Source of the DNA: Phycisphaerales bacterium
Lineage (GTDB): Bacteria > Planctomycetota > Phycisphaerae > Phycisphaerales > UBA1924
Direction of reading: 5' to 3'
DNA: 64,000 nt
Assembly: GCA_029260395.1 (NCBI GenBank)
Contig: JAJDDJ010000018.1
Coordinates: 124,001 to 188,000 of the forward strand
Position numbers and translations under genes: made by a program. Shown piece by piece: positions 1 through 8,197 of the stretch. The notes under the pieces were generated by a model. That model saw nothing but the letters and a program-made list of their open reading frames with translations. It was not told where the DNA came from and did not search any database. Numbering within the stretch: position 1 is the stretch's first letter; every line of letters starts with the position of its first letter.

Positions 1-72
1 CGGCACGTCCGCCACGAGCTTGCGGGCCTGGTCGAGCGTCATGGCATAGGTCTTGAGAACGTGGTCGCGCAT
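1..72 (-). CDS. Partial unidentified protein (N-terminus only)
   Basis: An ATG at position 72 on the minus strand opens a frame that runs off the left edge, giving 24 residues (MRDHVLKTYAMTLDQARKLV and four more). The beginning loosely resembles the first helix of DinB-like four-helix proteins, but this is too little sequence to name a family. It is divergent from the DUF389 gene, 87 bases away, so both promoters must lie between 73 and 159. Confidence 0.45.
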   Translation of the reverse strand, partial: MRDHVLKTYAMTLDQARKLVADVP

Positions 73-159
73 CGGTTGCTCCGTGAATGGTGACAGTTTG
101 GATTCGGTTGACTGGCCGCCAGCGTACCCGGGGCCACGGGTCTTGGTACCTTCCGCTGC

Positions 160-1173
160 ATGGCGCTGCGTGTGTTAAAGATTGTCATTCCGCAGAGCAA
201 GCGGGCGGAACTCCCCGAGTTGCTCGCTGGCATCGAGTCCAGCCGGCTGTGGTCGACGGACATCGACGAGGGGCTGGCTGAGGTCTCCGTCGTGCTGGCT
301 TCGGAAGACGTTGAGCAGTTCGCCGACAAGCTCAGCGAACGGTTCAGCGTGTACGCAGAGTTTCGGCTGATCGTGCTCGCGGCCGAGGCCACCAGGCCCA
401 AGCTGCCCGAGCCAGAGCCCCAGGAGCCATCCGAGCTTGAACCCGCGCGACCAGGTTGGAAGCCGCTCATCGGACGCATCTCGCGTGAAGAGCTCCAAGA
501 AGACCTCGAAGCCGGCGGCAAGACCTCGCCCTTTTTCGTCTGGATGGTCGTGCTGAGCACCGTCGTCGCGTGTGTCGGGCTCATCAAGGACTCGGCAGCG
601 GTCATCATCGGCGCGATGGTCATCGCCCCGCTGCTCGGGCCGAACATGGCGCTCGCGCTGGGCACCACGCTCGGCGACACCACGCTCATCAAACAGAGCC
701 TGCGGGCCAACCTCATCGGCGTATGCCTCGCGCTGCTTATGGCCTCTGCGATCGGGCTGGCCATCCCCTGCGACCCAACGCGCCCCGAGTTGGCAGCCCG
801 AGCCGCGGTCGATGCCGGTGATGTGGCGCTCGCGTTGGCATCGGGCGCAGCGGGCGCACTCGCCGCGACCGTGGGCACCTCGGGCGCGATGGTGGGCGTA
901 ATGGTCGCGGTGGCGCTGCTGCCCCCAACGTGCGCGTGCGGGTTGTTCATCGGCTCTGGGCTCTGGCGCGAGGCCTTGGCTGCCGCTCACCTGCTGGCGG
1001 TCAACCTGGTGTGCATCAACGTGGCAGCCAAAGCCATATTCCTGATTCAGCGGATCCGCCCGACGACCTGGTGGGATTCCAAGCGCGCCAAGAAGGCCAC
1101 CCGCCATGCGGTTCTCGTGTGGATCGGGCTGCTCGCGATTGTCGTGGCGCTGCTGTTTGTCGAGCTCCGCTAA
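160..1173 (+). CDS. DUF389 (TIGR00341-type) membrane protein
   Basis: A 337-residue protein. Residues about 1-80 form a soluble alpha/beta domain, and a Pro/Glu-rich linker follows at about 85-105. From about residue 123 there are roughly six membrane segments carrying the family signature around DSAAVIIGAMVIAPLLGPNM. This matches the DUF389 family, widespread in bacteria and without an established function; transport has been proposed but the sequence does not show a substrate. The start ATG at 160 fits the family's usual short N-terminus. The gene is monocistronic and converges on the MBL-fold gene with 9 bases between the stops. Confidence 0.85.
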   Translation: MALRVLKIVIPQSKRAELPELLAGIESSRLWSTDIDEGLAEVSVVLASEDVEQFADKLSERFSVYAEFRLIVLAAEATRPKLPEPEPQEPSELEPARPGWKPLIGRISREELQEDLEAGGKTSPFFVWMVVLSTVVACVGLIKDSAAVIIGAMVIAPLLGPNMALALGTTLGDTTLIKQSLRANLIGVCLALLMASAIGLAIPCDPTRPELAARAAVDAGDVALALASGAAGALAATVGTSGAMVGVMVAVALLPPTCACGLFIGSGLWREALAAAHLLAVNLVCINVAAKAIFLIQRIRPTTWWDSKRAKKATRHAVLVWIGLLAIVVALLFVELR

Positions 1174-1182
1174 CGAATCCGC

Positions 1183-2190
1183 TTAGCCGGCCAGCTCGTC
1201 CCAGACCGCTTCGATGGCCCGCGAGCGGATGCCTTCGAAACCGAGGCCTCCCATGAAGCCGAACGTCTTGGCAGCGGTCGCCTCTTTCGTCTCGCCAGCG
1301 GCCTGCGCGGCCTGTACCGCTTCGATGAGCTGTTCGAGGTACGCCCGCTGCGCACGCACCGCGTCGATGCCCCCCACCGGTCCGTGGCCGGGCACGACGA
1401 CCGTGTCATCAGTGCACAGGACTTCGACTGCGTTCAGGCTCTTGATCCAGCCGCGCGCGGTCACGCCCGCCGACGGATCAAAGAACGGGTGCAAACCGTT
1501 GAAGACGAGATCGCCTGTGTGAATCACGTCTTGCTCGGGCAGGTGCACCACAATGTCGTTGTCGGTGTGGCCCGAGCCGTGATGCGACAGCTCGATAGTA
1601 ATAGGAGGTATGTTCACCTGTGCGCGGTCGCCCACCCCCACCGCGGGTACCGCGTCGCTGGGCTTGATCGTGTCGGCCAGCGGGACCTGCGCCTTGGCCT
1701 CAGCGAGCAGGTCCAGGTTCTGCGGGTCGATCTTCCTTGCATCGTCCACCGCTGACGCGGCGCTCGCGCGGTAGCGGTCCACCTGACCCGCGATGCGGGC
1801 CGCCGCCGCCAAGTGCGCCACCATCGTCGCGCCCGCTGCGTGAAACGTCGCGTTGCCGCTCGTGTGGTCGCCGTGGTGGTGCGTGTTGATGAGCGTGAGC
1901 GGTGCGCCCGGATCGCCCGCATGAGCGCGCGCATCGCGGACCAGCGCGCCCGCGACCGAGGCGAATTTGCTGTCGATAACTGCGGCTCTGCCGCCCGCGG
2001 TTGCCACCAGTACGTTACCGCCCGGCACATCGCCCGAGGTCACCCACACGCCCGGCCGAACCTGATCCCAGGGCAGAATGAGCCCCGCTCGCCAGCCTGT
2101 AGGAGGAGTCAATGCCAGCGCGGGCATCGCCAGCCCAATGGGCACAACGCCCGCAGCAAGGACGAATCGGCGTCGATCGATGGTGGGCAT
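1183..2190 (-). CDS. Tat-exported MBL-fold metallo-hydrolase
   Basis: A 335-residue protein that begins with a twin-arginine type signal (DRRRFVLAAG followed by a hydrophobic stretch ending near ALA at 27), so it is probably exported folded. The metallo-beta-lactamase fold is shown by THHHGDHTSGN at about residues 102-112 (two-metal site), a further histidine in GHTDNDIVVH, the aspartate in HTGDLVF and the last ligand in VVPGHGP. The layout resembles periplasmic SoxH/quinoprotein-relay zinc hydrolases, but nothing nearby fixes the substrate. It is transcribed away from efp; the 207-base gap between them should hold both promoters. Confidence 0.85.
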   Translation of the reverse strand: MPTIDRRRFVLAAGVVPIGLAMPALALTPPTGWRAGLILPWDQVRPGVWVTSGDVPGGNVLVATAGGRAAVIDSKFASVAGALVRDARAHAGDPGAPLTLINTHHHGDHTSGNATFHAAGATMVAHLAAAARIAGQVDRYRASAASAVDDARKIDPQNLDLLAEAKAQVPLADTIKPSDAVPAVGVGDRAQVNIPPITIELSHHGSGHTDNDIVVHLPEQDVIHTGDLVFNGLHPFFDPSAGVTARGWIKSLNAVEVLCTDDTVVVPGHGPVGGIDAVRAQRAYLEQLIEAVQAAQAAGETKEATAAKTFGFMGGLGFEGIRSRAIEAVWDELAG

Positions 2191-2397
2191 GGCGTGAGTC
2201 TCCGTGTGTCATTTGGGGCGTTCGGATCGGTTTGCGAGTCTAACCGGCTGGCTCCGACGGCCGCCCCGACCGGATGTTCCCCCTGCCGCGGCCACCGCTC
2301 CGGCCACCGCCCCTGCCATTCCATAGGCCCTACCATCGCTCCGCCCGGCCCATTGCCTCTCTTGGCTGGCCGACAGACCCACACCCAAGGACGCTCC

Positions 2398-2952
2398 ATG
2401 AAGGCCACCGAACTCAAGCCCGGCATCGCGATCACCCTCTCGGGCAAGCTCTACGTCATTACCAAGACCGAGCACACCAAGCCCGGCAAGGGTCCCGCGT
2501 ACATCCAGATCAAGGCCCGCGATGTGGTCCAGGGCGGCATCACCGAGAAACGCTTCAACTCAGCCGAGAACGTCGACGCGGTCACTCTCGACCGCAGGAA
2601 TATGGAGTACCTCTACTCCGACGGCTCAGGCGCGACCTTCATGGACAGCGAGACGTTCGACCAGCTCGTCATGCCCACCGATGTGCTCGGCGAGAGCCTG
2701 CTTTTCCTAACGCCCAACGCCATGGCCAACGTGCTCTGCCACGAGGGCAACCCCATCTCGCTCGACCTGCCCGCGACCGTCGAGCTTGAAGTGACCGACA
2801 CCGCGCCGGGCATCAAAGGCGCGACCGCGACCAACCAGCTCAAGGAAGCCGTCTGCGAGACCGGGCTCAAGACCCGCGTGCCGCCTTTCATCACCAACGG
2901 CGAGAAGATCAAGGTGAGCACCGAAGACGGCTCGTACATGTCGCGTGCCTGA
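2398..2952 (+). CDS. efp: Translation elongation factor P
   Basis: A 184-residue protein of normal EF-P length. It has the three beta-barrel domains of the family: an N-terminal KOW-like domain with the tip loop TKPGKGPA, the central OB domain, and the C-terminal OB domain ending in TNGEKIKVSTEDGSYMSRA. The tip residue that is modified in many bacteria is lysine here (about K31). EF-P relieves ribosome stalling at consecutive prolines. The start ATG at 2398 is preceded by AAGGA about 10 bases upstream, and the longer in-frame extension has no family match. The end overlaps the GTG start of aroK by 8 bases, so the two are probably co-translated. Confidence 0.95.
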   Translation: MKATELKPGIAITLSGKLYVITKTEHTKPGKGPAYIQIKARDVVQGGITEKRFNSAENVDAVTLDRRNMEYLYSDGSGATFMDSETFDQLVMPTDVLGESLLFLTPNAMANVLCHEGNPISLDLPATVELEVTDTAPGIKGATATNQLKEAVCETGLKTRVPPFITNGEKIKVSTEDGSYMSRA

Positions 2953-3514
2953 ACTCGACAGCGCCAAGATGGTCATCCTCATGGGCCTCCGCGCCAGCGG
3001 AAAGTCCACGCTCGGCGCGATGCTCGCCGCCGAACGCAAACGCCTATTCATCGACCTTGATGATGTGACCGCGGCCACGCTCCGCGAAGCGCACAACCTC
3101 CCGGCGGGTACCACCATCGCCGAACTGTTCGCTTCGCTCGGCGAGGCCGCGTTCCGCCGGGCCGAGGCTGCGGCGCTGCGTGGCGTGCTTGAAGCGGGCG
3201 AGTCCGCGCTCGTCGTCGCCCTCGGCGGGGGCACCCCCACCGCTCCCGGTGCCGCGGAGATGCTCGTCCAGGCCCGCGACCAAGGAATGGCCACGCTCCT
3301 GTACCTGCGATGGAAGCCCGAGACGCTTGCTGCAAGGCTTGGATATGGCGACCAACCAAACCGGCCGGCGCTCGTGGGCAGCGACCCGGCCAGCGAAGTG
3401 CCCGCTGTGTTCGCGCAGCGCGACCCGCTCTACCGCGAACTCGCCAGCTCGGTCATCGAACTCAATGGCATGGATACGGAGCAGGCGCTAGCAGCACTCA
3501 ACAGTTGCTGCTGA
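2945..3514 (+). CDS. aroK: Shikimate kinase
   Basis: Phosphorylates shikimate at the 3-OH with ATP in the chorismate pathway. With the GTG start at 2945 it is 189 residues. Visible motifs are the P-loop GLRASGKST (residues 14-22), the shikimate-binding FIDLDD, and ALGGGT. A lid region follows (RLGYGDQPNRPAL). An ATG at 2969 in the same frame is an alternative start that would avoid the 8-base overlap with efp. The family is usually about 170 residues, so both starts are acceptable. Chorismate feeds the trp genes trpF (next door) and trpC (about 13 kb away). Confidence 0.88.
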   Translation: MPELDSAKMVILMGLRASGKSTLGAMLAAERKRLFIDLDDVTAATLREAHNLPAGTTIAELFASLGEAAFRRAEAAALRGVLEAGESALVVALGGGTPTAPGAAEMLVQARDQGMATLLYLRWKPETLAARLGYGDQPNRPALVGSDPASEVPAVFAQRDPLYRELASSVIELNGMDTEQALAALNSCC

Positions 3515-3524
3515 AGGCGCGCGC

Positions 3525-4163
3525 TCACGCCAGGTCCGCAGCCCTCACCACATCGCAGAACCTTCGCACCGCGTCGCAGTCCTTCTTGCCTGGGCTCGCT
3601 TCCACGCCGCTCGAGACATCCACGGCAAACGGCCTGACCGTGCGCACAGCCCCGCCAACGGTGTCGGGGTCGAGCCCGCCAGCGAGGATCATCGGGACGC
3701 TGCACCGGTCCTTTACCGCTGCCAACGCGTCCCAGTCGAAGCTCGTGCCCTCGCCTCCCGCTGAGCCATCGACGAGCACCATCTCTACGCCGTCAGTGTT
3801 CGACCACTGCTCGAGGTCATCCCCAATGGTGCCCGAATCGAACCGCACCGCGCGCACGAGCCCGGGCGACATGGCTTGAGCGAGCTCGGGGGTGAGCGCC
3901 TCGCCATGCACCTGCACGGCTTTGGTGGGGCAGGCATCGATCACGTCCATGAACCACTGGAGCGTCGGATCGCGCAGCACCGCCACCGCTGACACGAACG
4001 GCGGCAGCTTCTCCATGATGAGCACCGCGCGGTCCGGGTTGATCCACCGGGGCGTGTCCTCGACGAACACAAAGCCGATGGCGTCCGCGCCGGCATCGAC
4101 TGCGACCATCGCATCGTCGTAGCTGGTGATGCCGCAGATCTTGATGCGTGTGCGCTGGGTCAT
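3525..4163 (-). CDS. trpF: Phosphoribosylanthranilate isomerase
   Basis: Catalyses the Amadori isomerisation in tryptophan synthesis. It is 212 residues, normal for a single-domain TrpF barrel. The catalytic cysteine lies in KICGIT near the N-terminus. Other expected elements are AGADAIGFVF, the QVHGE strand, LVDGSAGGEGTSFDW, LAGGLDPDTV (phosphate binding) and FAVDVSSGVE near the C-terminus. The ATG overlaps the stop of the rhomboid gene by four bases (ATGA), so translation is probably coupled to that upstream gene. It converges with aroK, with only 10 bases between the stops. Confidence 0.94.
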   Translation of the reverse strand: MTQRTRIKICGITSYDDAMVAVDAGADAIGFVFVEDTPRWINPDRAVLIMEKLPPFVSAVAVLRDPTLQWFMDVIDACPTKAVQVHGEALTPELAQAMSPGLVRAVRFDSGTIGDDLEQWSNTDGVEMVLVDGSAGGEGTSFDWDALAAVKDRCSVPMILAGGLDPDTVGGAVRTVRPFAVDVSSGVEASPGKKDCDAVRRFCDVVRAADLA

Positions 4164-5341
4164 GCGATCTCCGTAAGGATTTCTTGGGCGAGTTCCTGCT
4201 GATCGCCTTCGAGCTTGGGCATGGTCTGTTCGAGCAGGGGCCTGGCCTCTTGTGGCTGACCCAGGTACCGGGCGTAGAGCACGCCCAGCATGAGCCGCAC
4301 GGTCGGCGCTTCGATGTCGTCGGGCGCGAGTTCGAGAAGCGCCTCGTACGCATGGGCCGCGTGCTTGTGGTCGCCCGCCCGGTGGAGCTGGTTGGCCACG
4401 TCGTACTGGAGTCTTCGGGTGAGCGTGGTGCCCTTCGCTTCGGTGCCGAACTCGGTGAGCATGTCGGCGTATGCGGTCGCCGCTGCGGGCAGATCGCCCG
4501 ACGCCGCGGCTTTGGAGACCTGCATCCGTGCCGCTGCGATGGCAGCGCGCTTGGGGTCGGGCTTAGGCTCGGGCTTGTGGGTTGGCTTGTCGGGAGACTT
4601 GGATCGCTCCGAAACCACTCGACTTGTATCGCGCTCGCGGATAACCCCGGCCTCACGGAACTGCCTACGGCGGTGGGCTTGACGGAAGATCGTGAACAAG
4701 TCGTACGGCTCGCGCGGGAATACTTTGAGCCAGAGCAGCAGCATCGAGACGCCAAACCCTGCGCTATACCCGCCGAGGTGGGCCGCGTGCGCCACGCCCG
4801 TGCGCGCGCCGAGGCCCTGGCTGAAGATGTCCCACACTATCGCAAAGCCCACGAACCACCACGCGGGAACGCCGATGATGCCAAAGCCCAGCAGTGTAAA
4901 GCACCGCACCGTCGTCTTCGGGAACAGCACAAGGAACGAACCCGTTACGCCCGCGATCGCGCCCGAAGCCCCGATGGCCGGTGCTGGTGAGACCAGCGCG
5001 TGCAGCGAGCCCGAGAAATACGCCGAGCCCAGGTACAGCGCGATGAACCCGAGCCGGCCGAACCGACCCTCAACGCTCGGGCCGAACACCCAAAGGAACA
5101 GCATGTTGCCCGCCAAGTGCAAGAGCCCGCCGTGCAGCAGCGTGCTGGTCAGCGGCTGCCACCACCGAAAGCCCTCGCCGCCAACCACCCAGAACGTGCG
5201 CTCAAGCTCGGTGGCCCGCTCGGGGGCCATCGCTGTGAGCACAGCCATCGCCACGAAGCTCACGATCGTCAGCCCCATGAGAAAGGGCGTGACCAGCGCT
5301 GGCTTGCCCGAGGGGCGTTCGGTTCCGAGGGGTATCAGCAC
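4160..5341 (-). CDS. Rhomboid intramembrane serine protease with C-terminal helical-repeat extension
   Basis: A 393-residue protein. The N-terminal ~215 residues form a six-helix rhomboid domain with LAGNMLFLWVFGPSVEGRFG, the nucleophile serine in GASGA (about 122-126) and the partner histidine in HAAHLGGYSAGF. A charged Lys/Pro linker (KSPDKPTHKPEPKPDPKRAA) joins it to about 130 residues of TPR-like alpha repeats (AATAYADMLTEF, HAAHAYEALLELAPDD, EARPLLEQTMPKL), predicted to be cytosolic. Rhomboids cleave transmembrane helices; the extension may recruit partners. It shares a four-base overlap with trpF downstream. Substrates are unknown. Confidence 0.88.
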   Translation of the reverse strand: MLIPLGTERPSGKPALVTPFLMGLTIVSFVAMAVLTAMAPERATELERTFWVVGGEGFRWWQPLTSTLLHGGLLHLAGNMLFLWVFGPSVEGRFGRLGFIALYLGSAYFSGSLHALVSPAPAIGASGAIAGVTGSFLVLFPKTTVRCFTLLGFGIIGVPAWWFVGFAIVWDIFSQGLGARTGVAHAAHLGGYSAGFGVSMLLLWLKVFPREPYDLFTIFRQAHRRRQFREAGVIRERDTSRVVSERSKSPDKPTHKPEPKPDPKRAAIAAARMQVSKAAASGDLPAAATAYADMLTEFGTEAKGTTLTRRLQYDVANQLHRAGDHKHAAHAYEALLELAPDDIEAPTVRLMLGVLYARYLGQPQEARPLLEQTMPKLEGDQQELAQEILTEIA

Positions 5342-5507
5342 GCCGCGATCCTACGCCCAGCGGCCTGCCGGGCGGCCCGCGTGCCATTCCCATGCCGAGG
5401 CCGTCGCCGGGCGGCGCGTCTAGACTGCGGCTCGGCTGCACCGCCCGTGTTCAGCCAGCTATCACGCTCCGAATGCACGCACGTCACTCAAGCAAGGATC
5501 GACGCCG

Positions 5508-6638
5508 ATGAGCAGCTATGTCAAGGGTCTGGAAGGCATCGTCGCCGCACAAACCAAGATGTCCTACATCGATGGTGCTGCGGGCAAGCTCGAGTACGTC
5601 GGCATCCCCATCGGCGATCTCGCATCCAATTCCACGTTCGAAGAGACGGTCTTCCTGCTGTGGAACAGCCGCCTTCCCACCAAGGCCGAACTCGAAGCGT
5701 TCACCAAGGACCTCCGCGCCAGCTACGCCCTGCCTAAAGGCATGGCCGAGCGCGTCAAGACCGTGCCCACCACCGCCGAACCCATGCACATGCTCCGCAC
5801 CATGGTCTCCGCGCTGGCCATGCACGACGCCGACCCCAACGCCAATTCCGTAGAAGCCGCGCGGGCCAAGTCGCTCAAGGTGCTCGGCTGTGCGCCCGCG
5901 ATCGTCGCCGCCTACGACCGCAGCCGCCGCGGGCTCGACGCGATCGCCCCCGATGCCTCGCTCGGCTTCAGCGCGAACTTCCTGTACATGCTCAACGGCG
6001 AGAAGCCGACCGAGGCCATGACCCGGGCGTTCGATATCTGCATGATTACCCACGCCGACCACGGGCTCAACAACTCGACTTTCGCCGCCCGCGTGGTCAT
6101 CAGCACGCTCAGCGATGTCTACTCCGCGCTGACCGCGGCCATCGGCAGCCTTCGCGGCCCCTTGCACGGCGGGGCCAACGAGGGCGTCATGAAGATGCTC
6201 AACGAAATCCCCTCGGTCGATAAGGCCGAGGCGTACGTCATGGACATGATCGCGCGCAAGGAGCGGATCATGGGCTTTGGCCACCGCGTCTACAAGGCCA
6301 AAGACCCCCGGGCCGCCGAGCTGATGACACTCGCCAAGCAGCTCGCCGAAGACACCGGCAACATGGACCTCTACACCAAGAGCCACAAGATCGAGCAGGT
6401 CATGGAACGCGAGTACGCGGCCAAGGGCATCTACCCCAACGTCGACTTCTACTCGGCGACCACGTACCACTGCATCGGGCTCAAGCTCGACCTGTTCACG
6501 CCGATGTTCGCGCTCAGCCGCATCGCGGGCTGGAGCGGGCACATCATCGAACAGCTCGCCGACAACCGGCTGTTCCGCCCCGGCGCGGAGTACACCGGCC
6601 CGCACGATGCGCCGTACACGCCGATCGATAAGCGGTAG
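5508..6638 (+). CDS. gltA: Citrate synthase (type II-like, short form)
   Basis: Condenses acetyl-CoA with oxaloacetate at the entry to the TCA cycle. At 376 residues it belongs to the short (about 370-residue) citrate/2-methylcitrate synthase group. Family signatures are THADHGLNNSTF (first histidine), GPLHGGANEG (second histidine), MGFGHRVYKAKDPRA at about 256-270 and NVDFYSATTY with the catalytic aspartate. Sequence alone does not exclude 2-methylcitrate synthase, but no prp genes lie nearby. AAGGA sits 13 bases before the ATG. It is divergent from the rhomboid-trpF pair. Confidence 0.9.
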   Translation: MSSYVKGLEGIVAAQTKMSYIDGAAGKLEYVGIPIGDLASNSTFEETVFLLWNSRLPTKAELEAFTKDLRASYALPKGMAERVKTVPTTAEPMHMLRTMVSALAMHDADPNANSVEAARAKSLKVLGCAPAIVAAYDRSRRGLDAIAPDASLGFSANFLYMLNGEKPTEAMTRAFDICMITHADHGLNNSTFAARVVISTLSDVYSALTAAIGSLRGPLHGGANEGVMKMLNEIPSVDKAEAYVMDMIARKERIMGFGHRVYKAKDPRAAELMTLAKQLAEDTGNMDLYTKSHKIEQVMEREYAAKGIYPNVDFYSATTYHCIGLKLDLFTPMFALSRIAGWSGHIIEQLADNRLFRPGAEYTGPHDAPYTPIDKR

Positions 6639-6656
6639 GGAGCCGAGTATGGCTGG

Positions 6657-7223
6657 CTAGGTGTATGGCGCGATCTCGACCCCGCGTTTCTTCATCGTGT
6701 CTCGGAGCCAGCCGGTAACGGAATTGGGTGTCCGATTGAAGAGTTCAGCCAGTGATTCGTCGCTGATGAGGCCATCAAAGATTGGCAGGACGGTCTCAGT
6801 GAGACCGCCCGTGATCCGACCCCAGACGGTGCGCGCCTCGTCGAGATTCTTGACAACCCAACCCTGCTCCATGCGCTCATCCCAGCTATCAAGGCGCATG
6901 CTGTAATCGCATGAGAAGAGGGACTTGACGGGGTGCGGCCGATCTGGCTGAGGCTCCCAGATAGCGCCCTTCACTGCGACTCCCACATCTACGTAGAAGC
7001 TCAGCGGGTACTCACGGCCAGCACGCCACGTTGACTTGTTGAACGCGATGACCTGTGTGCAGGCGTCGTTCCAACGGTAGAAAGTTGTGCGTGACTTCCT
7101 GAAGCCTTGAGGCTTGAGCAGGGCATGGGCCCACTTGATGAGTTCGGCGTAAGCCTCGTCCGGGCGATCGGTCCCGAGCGGCGGCGGCATGATCGACCAA
7201 TCGTTGTTCCCTCGCTGAGACAT
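6657..7223 (-). CDS. DUF4304-like protein
   Basis: From the ATG at 7223 it encodes 188 residues. The region LLKPQGFRKSRTTFYRW followed by QVIAFNKSTW is the hallmark of DUF4304, a small soluble family of unknown function often found near toxin-immunity or accessory genes. The open frame extends upstream to 7310, but that part overlaps the end of the dockerin gene and has no family resemblance, so the downstream start was chosen. It is the last of three minus-strand genes (NYN, dockerin, DUF4304). Its stop is 18 bases from the citrate synthase stop. Confidence 0.7.
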   Translation of the reverse strand: MSQRGNNDWSIMPPPLGTDRPDEAYAELIKWAHALLKPQGFRKSRTTFYRWNDACTQVIAFNKSTWRAGREYPLSFYVDVGVAVKGAIWEPQPDRPHPVKSLFSCDYSMRLDSWDERMEQGWVVKNLDEARTVWGRITGGLTETVLPIFDGLISDESLAELFNRTPNSVTGWLRDTMKKRGVEIAPYT

Positions 7224-7240
7224 AACCCATCCCCGGCGGG

Positions 7241-7267
7241 CCTCTCCCCCATTGCCCATCGCCCTCA
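7241..7267. repeat. Intergenic direct repeat, copy A
   Basis: About 27 bases starting CCTCTCCCC and containing ATTGCCCAT then GCCC..TCA. It lies between the stop of the dockerin-tailed gene and the start of the DUF4304 gene. It matches copy B at 8144-8172 except for two substitutions and a 2-base length difference. Confidence 0.55.
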
Positions 7268-7275
7268 TCCCCCCG

Positions 7276-8064
7276 TTACGGGCACGGCCCGATGAGGCCG
7301 AGCAGCGCAAGGAAGTCGCCGAAGCTCACCATGGCGTCACCGCCGTTGAGGCTGCCGAAGTCGTCCGCGATGTCGCCAACGCAGCCGGGCACACCGCCGG
7401 GGCACGGACCGATCAAGCCCAGCAGCGCGAGGAAGTCGCCGAAGCTCACCTGGCCGTCGCCGCCCAATGAGCCGAAGTCGTCCGCGATGTCGCCCACACA
7501 GAACAGAGCAACCAACGCCACCTCGTCGATAAAGACGTTCACAAAGCTGCCCTCCGCGAGCACGCCCTCGATTGAGCATCGGACCGATTCGCATCCGGCT
7601 GGCACGTCAGTCTCGTGGACGAACTGTTCCCATTGCAGATTCGGGCTGAGCGCAGGACCCAACAACTCCTCGCTCAGTGGGTCGCCTGCACCGTCGAGAT
7701 AGACGAACCGGAAGAACGCAGAGTCGGCTATGCCGTCGTTGCCCACGTCCTCGGTCTGAAACCACGCAGAGAACCGGAGCCTTTCCGCCCCGCTGGGAAG
7801 GGCCGCGGTCTGCTCGATCGCGTTCAGCGGGGGCGTCTCGAGCCCAAGAAACGCGAACCAATCGCCCTCGAACGGCAGCACCCTGCCCAGAGTCTGATCG
7901 ATCATCATGATGGTGCTCGGGGAATCTGTGCTCACCCAGCCGCTCAGATCGCCTGTCTCAAAGCCTGGGTTGGCGAGCAGGTTCGTCTGGCCCGCGGCAG
8001 GCACAGTCGCCGTCAAGGCCATGAGCAACGCAGGAACAAATCTTTTGACCTTTGGCACTCTCAT
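7276..8064 (-). CDS. Secreted protein with carbohydrate-binding-like domain and GC-type dockerin tail
   Basis: A 262-residue protein. It has a signal peptide to about residue 25 (LLMALTATVPAAGQ), then a jelly-roll-like module beginning NLLANPGFETGDLSGW, typical of secreted carbohydrate-binding or DUF642-like domains (to about 185). The C-terminus carries two near-identical 32-residue repeats, each opening with a Cys-x-GDIADD motif and closing with VSFGDFLALLGLIGPCP, joined by GGVPGC. These resemble dockerin calcium loops flanked by cysteines, the GC-type dockerin tail of Phycisphaerae. The tail probably anchors the protein to a surface partner (inference). It is flanked by the direct repeat copies A and B. 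Confidence 0.82.
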   Translation of the reverse strand: MRVPKVKRFVPALLMALTATVPAAGQTNLLANPGFETGDLSGWVSTDSPSTIMMIDQTLGRVLPFEGDWFAFLGLETPPLNAIEQTAALPSGAERLRFSAWFQTEDVGNDGIADSAFFRFVYLDGAGDPLSEELLGPALSPNLQWEQFVHETDVPAGCESVRCSIEGVLAEGSFVNVFIDEVALVALFCVGDIADDFGSLGGDGQVSFGDFLALLGLIGPCPGGVPGCVGDIADDFGSLNGGDAMVSFGDFLALLGLIGPCP

Positions 8065-8143
8065 CTCGGGCTCCTCTGATGCGTGACCGCCCAGCCTACC
8101 CGACGCAGCGGGTTCGGCTCAAGGACTTTCTTTCATCCTCACC

Positions 8144-8172
8144 CCTCTCCCCGATTGCCCATTGCCCCCTCA
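8144..8172. repeat. Intergenic direct repeat, copy B
   Basis: About 29 bases closely matching copy A (7241-7267). It lies upstream of the dockerin-tailed gene on the minus strand, so the two copies bracket that gene. Confidence 0.55.
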
Positions 8173-8197
8173 GCGTCTTCACTCCGCCCCCCCGCGT

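Noticed and set aside
1813-2397. Long N-terminal extension of EF-P in the same frame
   Set aside because: The part before the ATG at 2398 overlaps the MBL gene in antisense and has no EF-P resemblance; the normal 184-residue length and AAGGA support 2398.
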